31,987 bases of DNA from a virus. Of this stretch, positions 1 to 7,270 are shown in pieces (positions within the stretch are counted from its first letter, which is position 1; each line of letters begins with the position of its first letter). Location: positions 1 to 31,987 of the IMG/VR virus record IMGVR_UViG_3300046314_000045; one strand, 5' to 3'. The position numbers and the translations under genes were made by a program. The notes beneath the pieces are model-generated. The model saw only the letters and a program-made list of their open reading frames with translations, was not told the DNA's origin and ran no database searches.

Positions 1-305
1 GTTCTAATCTCATCAACCCCGCCTGTGTAGGAAATACTGTTTTGCTGCAATTGGTCCATAATGATGAACTGCAACAAGTCACCAAGATATTGTTCTAGTT
101 CTTCTTTGATGTAAGTGACACCCGCATCTTCATGCACCTCATACTCGAAGTGCATTTTACAAGTGTCAACCTGTTCATCAAAGCGAACCGCACCGTAAGA
201 GAAGATTATACCTGAGTAATCACCTTCTGTCAATTTCAATCGTTCTTGTCCAGTCTTGCTGTTCTCAAGAACAATGAATGGTGGTTTAGCTAAATGATTA
301 CTCAT
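1..305 (-). CDS. conserved phage protein of unknown function, 3'-truncated by window edge
   Basis: An open frame starts at ATG 305 and runs off the left edge without a stop, giving about 101 visible residues beginning MSNHLAKPPFIVLENSKTG. The start overlaps the end of uvsX (ATGAGTAA, 8 nt), so translation is probably coupled. The visible part has no catalytic motif or membrane segment I recognise. It is acidic and contains EYEVHEDAGVTYIKEEL, followed by a stretch (LGDLLQFIIMDQLQ) that could form a helix. The position after uvsX and the overlap suggest a T4-like core neighbourhood protein, but I do not assign a function. It is not visibly gp41 helicase or gp40. Confidence 0.75.
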   Translation of the reverse strand, partial: MSNHLAKPPFIVLENSKTGQERLKLTEGDYSGIIFSYGAVRFDEQVDTCKMHFEYEVHEDAGVTYIKEELEQYLGDLLQFIIMDQLQQNSISYTGGVDEIR

Positions 306-1368
306 CGAATTCTAATTCCTCTAGAGTCTTGTCCAATGCATCAGACTGAATCATATCAGACTGACCCATAGAGTATTTGTTCTTGATGTAATCATAGAAC
401 GACTTCTGAGTCAACAGTGGCATCCAGAACTCTTTGGTATCAGTATCCTTGAGACGATACTTCTTGTCTTCAACAACACCAGTCTCTTGGTTTACTTGCG
501 AATACCAACCATTGCTAGGCTTGATAACGTGTCCTGATTCGAGTGCAACATCAAGTAGACCAGACCACTTGCTAATACCACCATCGAAAGATACACTGAC
601 AGGGATCTTAGATTTTTCTTTAACATAACGAGATTTTTCCACGTTGATAATGAAGTTGTAACCGATTACTTCAGTACCTTCTTTTTCTTGCTGACGACCG
701 AGAATAAAGATGTTGTCGGCAGAGTAGTATGAACCAGTACCACCACCAACGATATCTTTCGGATACAAACCGATCTCTTTATATGTATGGTTCACTACAA
801 CCATAGGGATGTCTTTGATAGACAAGTGAGGTGTGACCATACGGAACAGAGACTTCATCTGCTTGGCACGAGACATATCGGCAACAGACTTACCATCCAA
901 GGCATCATCAACTTCTTTCTTAGAAGCCAAGTTACCAATTGAGTCAATAACAATCATCAGACGATCTCCACGATCTACGTTCTGAAGCTGTTGCATGATG
1001 TCGAACTTCAGTTGTTCTACGTCAGTGATAGGTGTATGCAGAACACGATTAGTATCAATACCAAAGGAATCAAAGTAAGACTGTGGAGTACCGAATTCAG
1101 AGTCATAGAACAACAAGGCAGCGTCTGGGTATTTGTCAAGGTAAGACTTAGCCATCAGCAAACTGAATGCAGTCTTAAAGTGTTTCGATGGACCAGCCCA
1201 CATTGTAAGACCTGGAGTGAGACCGCCATCAAGACGACCAGACAAGGCAACGTTGATGATTGGGATAGAAGTAGGAATCATATCCTTCTTGGTGAAGAAC
1301 TTAGATACATTAAGGACAGCAGAGTCCTTGATGGTAGTGTTCTTCTTGATTTTATCTAGAATGCTCAT
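298..1368 (-). CDS. uvsX: UvsX RecA-like recombinase
   Basis: This 356-aa protein is the phage RecA/Rad51-family strand-exchange ATPase, which coats single-stranded DNA and drives strand invasion for recombination-dependent replication and repair. The Walker A is GPSKHFKT at residues 59-66, the T4 UvsX style with F in place of the usual G. A catalytic-Glu segment FYDSEFG lies at 88-94, and the Walker B is LMIVIDSIG at 137-145. The acidic C-terminus (EELEFDE) is typical of recombinases that need a mediator, and uvsY is present at 28.1 kb. Length is close to the roughly 390 aa of T4 UvsX. The ATG is preceded by AAGGA at good spacing. Confidence 0.96.
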   Translation of the reverse strand: MSILDKIKKNTTIKDSAVLNVSKFFTKKDMIPTSIPIINVALSGRLDGGLTPGLTMWAGPSKHFKTAFSLLMAKSYLDKYPDAALLFYDSEFGTPQSYFDSFGIDTNRVLHTPITDVEQLKFDIMQQLQNVDRGDRLMIVIDSIGNLASKKEVDDALDGKSVADMSRAKQMKSLFRMVTPHLSIKDIPMVVVNHTYKEIGLYPKDIVGGGTGSYYSADNIFILGRQQEKEGTEVIGYNFIINVEKSRYVKEKSKIPVSVSFDGGISKWSGLLDVALESGHVIKPSNGWYSQVNQETGVVEDKKYRLKDTDTKEFWMPLLTQKSFYDYIKNKYSMGQSDMIQSDALDKTLEELEFDE

Positions 1369-1376
1369 TGTTATCC

Positions 1377-1733
1377 TTACAGAGATTTATACAGGCTAGA
1401 CTGCGCCACGAATTGTTGTTTCCAACCCCACTCATCGAGTACCAACTGATTAAAGATATGTTCTTCGACTTCGATGATTTCTTCCACAGACAATTCCAAC
1501 ATACGAATTGCTCGGTTGTAGTTGTCGGCATAATTTACTGGTGCTGGTGGCATCTTATGGAAAGTAAACTTCTCCAGATCTGATGTGTTAGCGATCTTCA
1601 AATTAGCTTTGGCAACCTTCAACACACCAACTTTATAATCTGCTACAGCTTCATCATAATCAGCCACATGCTTTGTTGCGTTTTGTTTAACGATCGTCAG
1701 CAACTCATAACGATTCATCTTTACACTATTCAT
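1377..1733 (-). CDS. conserved phage hypothetical protein, 118 aa
   Basis: I do not recognise a function. The protein looks helical and acidic, with the segment RAIRMLELSVEEIIEVEEHI near the C-terminus followed by FNQLVLDEWGWK. That style of sequence occurs in other large phages as an uncharacterised protein (memory, not a search). I chose ATG 1733 because it has a strong GAGGAA Shine-Dalgarno about 7 nt upstream. A second possible start at 1757 forms a TAATG overlap with the thioredoxin stop and would add 8 residues, but has only a weak ribosome site. The gene lies between thioredoxin and uvsX. Confidence 0.8.
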   Translation of the reverse strand: MNSVKMNRYELLTIVKQNATKHVADYDEAVADYKVGVLKVAKANLKIANTSDLEKFTFHKMPPAPVNYADNYNRAIRMLELSVEEIIEVEEHIFNQLVLDEWGWKQQFVAQSSLYKSL

Positions 1734-1756
1734 AACATTCCTCAATGGGTTTTGCA

Positions 1757-2005
1757 TTACTTCAACCACTCTAATAGAGCTTCTTCATTCATCAAACCCA
1801 CGTGACGTTTGACTTCATTCTCTTGAGCATCAACTAAAATCATAGTTGGAACAGAACGAACTTTGAACTGTTGAGTGAGCATAATGTTCTCATCAATATT
1901 CACATCTTCGATTGGAACTGTGACTTTATCACCAGCACCTTTAACTACCATGGACAATCCTTTACATGGACCACACCACTCAGCGTAAAATTTAAAAACT
2001 TTCAT
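1757..2005 (-). CDS. thioredoxin-fold protein
   Basis: A compact 82-aa thioredoxin-like protein beginning MKVFKFYAEWCGPCK. The redox motif WCGPC sits at residues 10-14 and the cis-proline segment VRSVPTMILVD follows where expected. It should act as a soluble dithiol donor, for example to ribonucleotide reductase or other phage enzymes. It is shorter than E. coli thioredoxin (about 108 aa), as is common in phages. ATG 2005 is preferred because AGGAG lies 6 nt upstream. An ATG at 2011 directly abuts the AGGAG and is too close. A TATAAT promoter lies immediately upstream. Confidence 0.93.
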   Translation of the reverse strand: MKVFKFYAEWCGPCKGLSMVVKGAGDKVTVPIEDVNIDENIMLTQQFKVRSVPTMILVDAQENEVKRHVGLMNEEALLEWLK

Positions 2006-2024
2006 ATTCATCTCCTAAAAATAT

Positions 2025-2053
2025 ATTATACACTATCCCCACATGCAAAGCAA
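2025..2053 (-). promoter_or_regulatory. sigma70-type promoter upstream of thioredoxin gene
   Basis: On the minus strand TTGCTT (2053-2048) is followed after exactly 17 nt by TATAAT (2030-2025). It lies between the stop of the hydroxylase gene and the thioredoxin Shine-Dalgarno. The TTGCTTTG sequence also resembles a T4 MotA box, but no motA gene is visible here, so a middle-promoter role is only a possibility. Confidence 0.65.
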
Positions 2054-2590
2054 TTATTTCTGGGGAACATCAAACACAAATGTAACTCTTACCTCATCAC
2101 CAATATTCTTAGTTCCATGGGGTAATTTATTATTGAACCATAGCAAGGTTCCAGGTTCTACCGTAACAGATTCATCGCCTACTGTGTATATGTATCTGCC
2201 TTGGATGGACAGATGATAGCGATCTCTGGTTTGGTAGTATTGTCCAATGTCAATATGCTGTCCCACTTCACCACCAACTGGGAGTGAAAGAAAACCGCAA
2301 CGACTGACTTTCTTAAAGTGTCGTTTGACAAAGCCGATAACTTCAGTGTGGTGTGTGATAGCTGTAGTTGGAATACAAATCTCTGTATCTCCAACGTAGT
2401 CTCCAACCTTTTCTATACCACCCATTACAAGTTGCAGCACACCAGCTTGGACAACTGGGAATCCGTAAGTGAGCATGGACTTAGCTCCATCCATTCTCGT
2501 TTGAACTCCCCAGTCCTCTGGATGCTTCTCTAACTGTGCCAAAATCTTTAACACGTTGAGTCCTGTTTTAATAATGCGAATGTTCTTCAT
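2054..2590 (-). CDS. aspartyl/asparaginyl beta-hydroxylase-like 2-oxoglutarate/Fe(II) oxygenase
   Basis: A 178-aa protein with the double-stranded beta-helix oxygenase signature. The iron ligands would be H112-x-D114 (QHID) and H158 (NKLPHGTKN), with R168 (VRVTF) as the 2-oxoglutarate anchor. RYHLSIQG at 124-131 and GTLLWFNN at 147-154 match the Asp/Asn hydroxylase family layout. Family members hydroxylate Asp, Asn or Pro side chains in proteins, or free substrates. The phage substrate cannot be inferred. The N-terminal 75 residues show no separate domain. The gene ends at the promoter for thioredoxin and is divergent from the GIY-YIG gene. The start has a modest GGAT ribosome site. Confidence 0.82.
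   Translation of the reverse strand: MKNIRIIKTGLNVLKILAQLEKHPEDWGVQTRMDGAKSMLTYGFPVVQAGVLQLVMGGIEKVGDYVGDTEICIPTTAITHHTEVIGFVKRHFKKVSRCGFLSLPVGGEVGQHIDIGQYYQTRDRYHLSIQGRYIYTVGDESVTVEPGTLLWFNNKLPHGTKNIGDEVRVTFVFDVPQK
2548..2575 (+). promoter_or_regulatory. possible plus-strand promoter for the homing endonuclease
   Basis: TTAACA (2548-2553), a 16-nt spacer and AATAAT (2570-2575) lie inside the antisense hydroxylase gene and would give a leader of about 45 nt. Each hexamer has one mismatch to the sigma70 consensus. A competing late-type box CCTATATA lies much closer to the ATG (see findings). Confidence 0.3.
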
Positions 2591-2625
2591 AGTAATCCAA
2601 AAAGGTTAAATTCCTATATACTTAT

Positions 2626-3210
2626 ATGAAACCATTTACCTACCTTATTAAGTGTATCCCAACTAACCAAGTTTACTATGGTGTTCGGTACTCATCAAAC
2701 TGCCACCCAGACCAACTCTGGAACTCATACTTCACATCATCTAAAAGAGTTCATACTCTAATCGAAAAATATGGAGTAGAAAACTTCCAAACTCAGGTAA
2801 GAAGGACATTCTTAACTGCAGAAGAAGCGGTTAGATGGGAGACTAAAGTCTTATCTAAACTTAATGCTGCTAAGTCAGAGGTCTGGCTAAACTGTCAAAA
2901 TGGAGACTACAAGTTCAAAAACAAAGGTGGATATAAACTACCAGAGTCTAAGAAAACTAATTTTAGAAAACCTAAAAGCGAGTCCCATAAACAGTCTATG
3001 AAAGATCGTTACAAAGTAAAACATAAACATTATAACGACGGCAAAAAGTCTTATTATCTTCCAGAAGATTCTCCTCTAATAACAGAGTTAAGCCTAAAAG
3101 AAGGGCAAGTTATAACAAAATGTCCACATTGCAGTAAAGAAGGTAAACTAAACGCAATGCTTAGATGGCACTTCAATAACTGCAAGACATCACCCGAAAA
3201 AGTCCTCTAG
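2626..3210 (+). CDS. GIY-YIG homing endonuclease with C-terminal zinc finger
   Basis: This 194-aa protein is the only convincing plus-strand gene in the window. The GIY-YIG motif appears as YLIK (6-9) and YYGVR (17-21), a conserved HPDQLWNSYFTSSKRV block lies at 27-42, the catalytic Glu is E72 (RWETK), and N89 follows. A NUMOD3-like SESHKQSMK lies at 118-126. A C-terminal zinc-binding pattern CPHC (166-169), H182 and C186 resembles DNA-recognition fingers of free-standing phage homing endonucleases. Such enzymes cut unoccupied alleles and spread by repair. It lies opposite to its neighbours and its last 21 nt overlap the antisense 3' end of the polymerase gene. There is no Shine-Dalgarno before the ATG. 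Confidence 0.9.
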   Translation: MKPFTYLIKCIPTNQVYYGVRYSSNCHPDQLWNSYFTSSKRVHTLIEKYGVENFQTQVRRTFLTAEEAVRWETKVLSKLNAAKSEVWLNCQNGDYKFKNKGGYKLPESKKTNFRKPKSESHKQSMKDRYKVKHKHYNDGKKSYYLPEDSPLITELSLKEGQVITKCPHCSKEGKLNAMLRWHFNNCKTSPEKVL

Positions 3211-5676
3211 TGAACTTTGTTCTTGCGTCTTCCAACCCAATGGCTGTATTACAATTTGTAGCGCATCCAAGAATACCTTTTCAAATTGTTTGTCATAGTC
3301 AATATATGTATGCAATCCAAACTCCTTTGGTAGTTCTTGGCTAAACGCAATCACGTCTTCCTGTAGTGGGTTGGGTGTACGAACATACACAAACTTAATC
3401 TTATCACCATCTCGAATCGCAGCGTACTTCTTATCGATACCATGCTTCTTGATGTAGTGATTGTAAAGCAGGGCACCACGAACATGAATTGGAGTACCCT
3501 TAGAATAGATCGGAGAACCAGCGTACTGTTTCATACCGTTAACACCACGAGGGAATGCTACATCAGCCAGAGGCATCTGATCGAATTCTTTCTTGAACTC
3601 AGTCACATACTTATGCAGTTCTTTCTCATCACCCAGTAGGATAACATCAATAGAGTCTTTCAGCTTATCACGAATGACGGCTGGGGTTGAAGACTTAACC
3701 ATCTCAAGACCCATGACCTTAACCTTCGGCTTAGCAAACTGCACACCTTCGGAGTTATGGACGTTCATAATGTATCGCTTCTTCGCAGTCCAGATAGCTT
3801 TGTCGGCAAGAACTTCTCGCTTCATAACCATCTTCTGAGAATATGCATTCATGTACTGAGCCAATTCCTGATAACCAGTATCAATGAACGGTTGGAAAAT
3901 CTCTTCACAGACTTTGTCCATGTACTTGATCTTTTGTTCGGTAGTCTTACCAGAGCAAGTATGTTCAACCAGATTCTCGAGAGTCAGGTAGATTGAGTCA
4001 GTGTCGATGGCAACGATGTAATCTTTACCTTCGGTCTTCATGACCTTGTTCATGTAAGCATTGATCTTGTTAGCCATCCAACGAATGGACAACTGACCAG
4101 ATGTGGTAATACCTTCAGCCATACGGATATCGAAGTATCGGAAATACTGATTACCCATCGCACCGTAAGCAGAGTTTAGGGCAATCTTCATTGCCATCTG
4201 CAAGTTGTTCAGTCGGCTAATCTCTTTCAGGAGATGAACCTTTGTCTTGTCGTTCTGATACTCTTGTTCAACTCCAAGCATCTGCTTCTTAAACTTGGAA
4301 CGATCTTTGTACATCTTCTCCATCAACTCGGGCATGAAGCCTTTGATGTCTTTACGATAGCACCAGCCGTTGGCAGTTACAGTTAGATCTCGCTTGTGTG
4401 CGTAGCTAGTATCGGCTTCTTTGGTGAGCAGCTTATCAACAGACACTTGGAGTTTCTCTGAAGTCAAAGTCTCTGGTGAGATGTTGTATTGCATAATCAA
4501 GTGAGGGTACAGTGAGTTCAAGTCAAATGAAGCAACCCACTTGTGAAGACCAATCAGCGGATCCTTGACGAACGCACCTTCGAACTGCGCATCTTTACCA
4601 GAGAACGCCTTCGCTGGAATCACGATACCCTTGGCACGAAGATGGTTATAGATGATAGAGTCCCACATACGAACCTGCGAGTAAACGTCTTCCATATTGA
4701 TCTTGGCTTGATACGCCATCGTTAGATGCAGTTCAAGCAGACGCATCTTGTCGTCCATTCGGTCAACCAACTCTACGTCATGAATGTTATATTCAACGAA
4801 TTGTTGCCAATGGTTTGTGTAGAAGTCTTTGAATGAATCGCCTGGATTTTCTTTCTTTCGGTCGCCGAGTTCTTGTTCAGCAATGTAATCAAGACGATAA
4901 GACTCTTGCTTTTGGTAAGTATACTTCTTGTACAGTTCTAGGTAGTCTAGCTGAGCAATACCTACGATGTCGTAGTGAATCTCTTCATTACCTTTGATGA
5001 AAGTCTTACGCTCGTTAACATAACCCCATGGGCTGATCTTGTTAGCGAAAGAGTCACCAAGTTCTCGAGTGATACGACGAACCAAATAAGGCACGTCGAA
5101 AAAGTCAGTGTTCCATCCTGTAACAGCATCTGGATAATTATTCTGCCAGAAAATCATAAACTCTTTAAGGAGTTGTTGTTCTGTTGCACAGTTGATGTAA
5201 ACCAGATCGTCACGATTGTGAACGAACGCACCAACACCGAATGTGATGATACGCTTAGTGAATAGATCTTTAATCGTGATCAACGTCACTTCTTCATTGG
5301 CAGTTTTGATATCTGGGAATCCAGACTCAGTCTTGGTCTCAATGTCGATGGTAAAGATCTTGAATAGATCCATGTCCCAGTTAACAAGGGTATCGTAAGT
5401 GTCGCTGAGATATTGATAGGCGTAGTTGGTCTGTCCATAGACTGGAAACCCTTCGATGCCTTCGTAACGTTTGATGAAGTCACGAGTCTCTCTGATGGAT
5501 CCAGGCTGGACTTCATCAACGAACGTACCCTCCAGTGTTTGCCACTTGGAGGGTTTCTTTGCTGGGACATAGAGAGTTGGGGAGAAGTCGATCTTACGTT
5601 TGTATGGTCGTCCATTCTCGTAACCACGCACAAGGATCTTGTCTCCAAATGCGTGGGCTGATGTATAAAATTCCAT
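3190..5676 (-). CDS. 43: family B DNA polymerase with proofreading exonuclease (gp43)
   Basis: The 828-aa replicative polymerase. Exonuclease motifs are Exo I DIET (111-114), Exo II GWNTDFFD (near 187-194) and Exo III YNIHD (296-300). Polymerase motifs are motif A DLNSLYP (385-391), motif B KIALNSAYG (497-505) and motif C DTDS (558-561), followed by KKRYIMNV. The extreme C-terminus SSLEDFFG is a sliding-clamp-binding peptide. It should act with clamp gp45 and loader gp44/62. It is somewhat shorter than T4 gp43 (898 aa). I chose ATG 5676, which forms TAATG with the upstream exonuclease gene and gives an N-terminus (MEFYTSAHAFG) like its relatives. An in-frame ATG at 5718 lies inside the upstream gene. 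Confidence 0.97.
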   Translation of the reverse strand: MEFYTSAHAFGDKILVRGYENGRPYKRKIDFSPTLYVPAKKPSKWQTLEGTFVDEVQPGSIRETRDFIKRYEGIEGFPVYGQTNYAYQYLSDTYDTLVNWDMDLFKIFTIDIETKTESGFPDIKTANEEVTLITIKDLFTKRIITFGVGAFVHNRDDLVYINCATEQQLLKEFMIFWQNNYPDAVTGWNTDFFDVPYLVRRITRELGDSFANKISPWGYVNERKTFIKGNEEIHYDIVGIAQLDYLELYKKYTYQKQESYRLDYIAEQELGDRKKENPGDSFKDFYTNHWQQFVEYNIHDVELVDRMDDKMRLLELHLTMAYQAKINMEDVYSQVRMWDSIIYNHLRAKGIVIPAKAFSGKDAQFEGAFVKDPLIGLHKWVASFDLNSLYPHLIMQYNISPETLTSEKLQVSVDKLLTKEADTSYAHKRDLTVTANGWCYRKDIKGFMPELMEKMYKDRSKFKKQMLGVEQEYQNDKTKVHLLKEISRLNNLQMAMKIALNSAYGAMGNQYFRYFDIRMAEGITTSGQLSIRWMANKINAYMNKVMKTEGKDYIVAIDTDSIYLTLENLVEHTCSGKTTEQKIKYMDKVCEEIFQPFIDTGYQELAQYMNAYSQKMVMKREVLADKAIWTAKKRYIMNVHNSEGVQFAKPKVKVMGLEMVKSSTPAVIRDKLKDSIDVILLGDEKELHKYVTEFKKEFDQMPLADVAFPRGVNGMKQYAGSPIYSKGTPIHVRGALLYNHYIKKHGIDKKYAAIRDGDKIKFVYVRTPNPLQEDVIAFSQELPKEFGLHTYIDYDKQFEKVFLDALQIVIQPLGWKTQEQSSLEDFFG

Positions 5677-6242
5677 TAGTTCTTTCCGTACATTAACATC
5701 ATTGCGTCGTATGCGCAATCATGAACTGGATGGTGTTTAATAACTTGTGCTCGTTCAAAGTCTGGATGATCAACACCACAGTAACCATTTGATGTGCCGT
5801 ACAAGATATCTACTGCAGTGCGAACGTCACGCCACTGTGCGTATCCTGTCAACGGCTCCATGCCTAATTTTGTAGCCAATGAATCAATCACCAACTGATC
5901 AAGAGAACCACGTGCCCACATAGTTTGCTTTTGTGCGGTGGGGTGCTTGCTCATATATTCGTAAAGGACGTTCATACCTTCTACGGCAGTCAAGTCGTAA
6001 CCAGATGGCTCGAGTGAAACCTTACGAACATACTCGTGTTGAGTCTTCCACCACTCAAGAGTGGACAAGGTTACAGTACGACCCATCTCTCCTTGTTCCT
6101 TTGCTTTGAACTTAACAAAGCAAGCCCCATCAAGCATCTTCTGGTAAGAAGGTTTTTCTTCTGGGTCGAAATACACTAATGCTGCAGACAGAACTACAGC
6201 ATTAGATTCTACACCAAGTGTTTCAACGTCGAACATAAACAT
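5676..6242 (-). CDS. DEDD-family 3'-5' exonuclease, DexA-like
   Basis: A 188-aa RNase-H-fold exonuclease. It starts MFMFDVETLG, giving the first DxE motif at D5/E7. A second acidic region is WARGSLDQLVIDSL, and the C-terminal HDCAYDAMML supplies the His and last Asp of a DEDDh active site. T4 DexA (227 aa) degrades single-stranded DNA 3' to 5'. This could be its counterpart or a related exoribonuclease. It overlaps both neighbours by one nucleotide as TAATG: start 6242 with the upstream 94-aa gene and stop 5676 with gp43. That indicates translational coupling with the polymerase. A ribosome site AGGTGAG precedes it. Confidence 0.88.
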   Translation of the reverse strand: MFMFDVETLGVESNAVVLSAALVYFDPEEKPSYQKMLDGACFVKFKAKEQGEMGRTVTLSTLEWWKTQHEYVRKVSLEPSGYDLTAVEGMNVLYEYMSKHPTAQKQTMWARGSLDQLVIDSLATKLGMEPLTGYAQWRDVRTAVDILYGTSNGYCGVDHPDFERAQVIKHHPVHDCAYDAMMLMYGKN

Positions 6243-6526
6243 TATCGGGACTCACCTTCTTTAGTAAACAGAACCCTAATCTTATCTTCTTTTGACCACG
6301 ATTTCAAATATGAATTGTCTACATCGCAAACTGCAAGGGCTTCTTCTTCAGAGACAACTCGATGTGATACAATCTGTTCACCTAGCCACTCTTGAGAAAA
6401 CTCTTTTGCAGTTTCCAGTGTCACATCATCAAGCGCATACTCTGGATGATCAGCTGGCGCTTCAATCACATAGCGCATACGAAAGGTGGAGATCGCATCC
6501 ACCATCACCCATACTTTATCAGACAT
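6242..6526 (-). CDS. hypothetical protein, 94 aa
   Basis: I do not recognise this family. The protein begins MSDKVWVMVDAISTFRMRYV and is acidic overall, with no membrane segment. The frame extends further upstream to 6724, but that extension is the shadow of the 131-aa gene. ATG 6526 overlaps that gene's stop by 8 nt, with GAAAG upstream as ribosome site. The phrase RYVIEAPADHPEYALDDV reads like a small conserved phage protein in which a beta strand precedes acidic loops. It is translationally coupled to the exonuclease gene through TAATG. Confidence 0.72.
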   Translation of the reverse strand: MSDKVWVMVDAISTFRMRYVIEAPADHPEYALDDVTLETAKEFSQEWLGEQIVSHRVVSEEEALAVCDVDNSYLKSWSKEDKIRVLFTKEGESR

Positions 6527-6914
6527 TTTGTTTTCTTTCAGCTTCGTGTTTGTCACACAGGGTACGAATCCAACCACCACTACGACGTTCGCCTTTATCA
6601 CCGCAGGTCTCACAAGACTGATCAGCCCATGCTTCTGCCATACGAACCATACCACTAACTTGCTCGTCACCACCGTCGTAATAGAAACGGAGACCACCGA
6701 ACTTTTCTTTGATCTGAGCCACAACTACTTGTTCAACAACTTGTTCTTTCCTGTTAGCCCAATCAATGTGGTGTTGGATGTTGGAGCAAAGAGTTTCAAT
6801 GATGTGCCACCAACCTTTACCTATAGCAAAGCCACCATATGCTCCAACAAACATGGCAGGATACTTCTCTTCCATTCGCTTAGCGAAGTCGTCATACTCT
6901 TTCATTTCATCCAT
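6519..6914 (-). CDS. conserved phage protein with zinc-ribbon-like cysteines, 131 aa
   Basis: The start is ATG 6914 (MDEMKEYDDFAK) with GGAG six nt upstream. A TTG at 6926 would place that Shine-Dalgarno inside the gene. The C-terminal half contains KEKFGGLRFYYDGGDE, then SCETCGDKG (CxxC), then TLCDKH, so four Cys/His ligands could bind zinc. I recall similar KFGGLRFYY...C..C proteins as uncharacterised phage proteins (unverified). No enzymatic motif is visible. The gene lies 2 nt after the upstream gene's stop and overlaps the downstream one, within the ligase-to-polymerase operon. Confidence 0.78.
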   Translation of the reverse strand: MDEMKEYDDFAKRMEEKYPAMFVGAYGGFAIGKGWWHIIETLCSNIQHHIDWANRKEQVVEQVVVAQIKEKFGGLRFYYDGGDEQVSGMVRMAEAWADQSCETCGDKGERRSGGWIRTLCDKHEAERKQNV

Positions 6915-6916
6915 TA

Positions 6917-7270
6917 TTATCTCCAAGTTCTATGATTTTCAGCGATGTGTTCAATACCATCGTATTCACCCAGATGCCATTCAATACCATCTGGAATTTC
7001 TACTACAGACAACTCAGCACAATCACCCCATGACGCCTCGCCCATCTGCTCAACAACCTTTACAAGAGCTGGATCAGTGCGATCGATCTGATACTCACTC
7101 CAGAAGTTTTCGTCTGCGATACTATCCTTGTAGTATTCATAACGAAGCCACTTACTTTCTGGATTCTTATCCACAACAACCATAGCAATGCCAGCTGCTG
7201 CAGCATACTTCAGAATGGCTTCGTGGCTCAAACCGAAACCACCGAAGCATTTATTGATTACAACTTTCAT
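6917..7270 (-). CDS. conserved phage hypothetical protein, 117 aa
   Basis: The protein starts MKVVINKCFGGFGLSHEAI. An N-terminal beta strand plus Gly-rich turn (CFGGFGLS) is followed by a helical segment, and the C-terminal half is acidic (SVVEIPDGIEWHLGEYDGIEH). I have seen this N-terminal phrase in uncharacterised proteins of large phages and know no function for it. The start overlaps the ligase stop by four bases (ATGA), indicating translational coupling to ligase. Confidence 0.78.
   Translation of the reverse strand: MKVVINKCFGGFGLSHEAILKYAAAAGIAMVVVDKNPESKWLRYEYYKDSIADENFWSEYQIDRTDPALVKVVEQMGEASWGDCAELSVVEIPDGIEWHLGEYDGIEHIAENHRTWR

Noticed and set aside
1224-1260. TTGTCT on the minus strand inside uvsX as a promoter
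   Set aside because: No -10-like hexamer lies at 16-18 nt.
434-1583. Plus-strand frames opposite uvsX
   Set aside because: Antisense shadows without ribosome sites or recognisable protein patterns; the minus-strand gene is a clear recombinase.
6527-6724. N-terminal extension of the 94-aa gene
   Set aside because: It is the out-of-frame shadow of the 131-aa gene; its Val-rich sequence is not protein-like and a good ATG lies at 6526.
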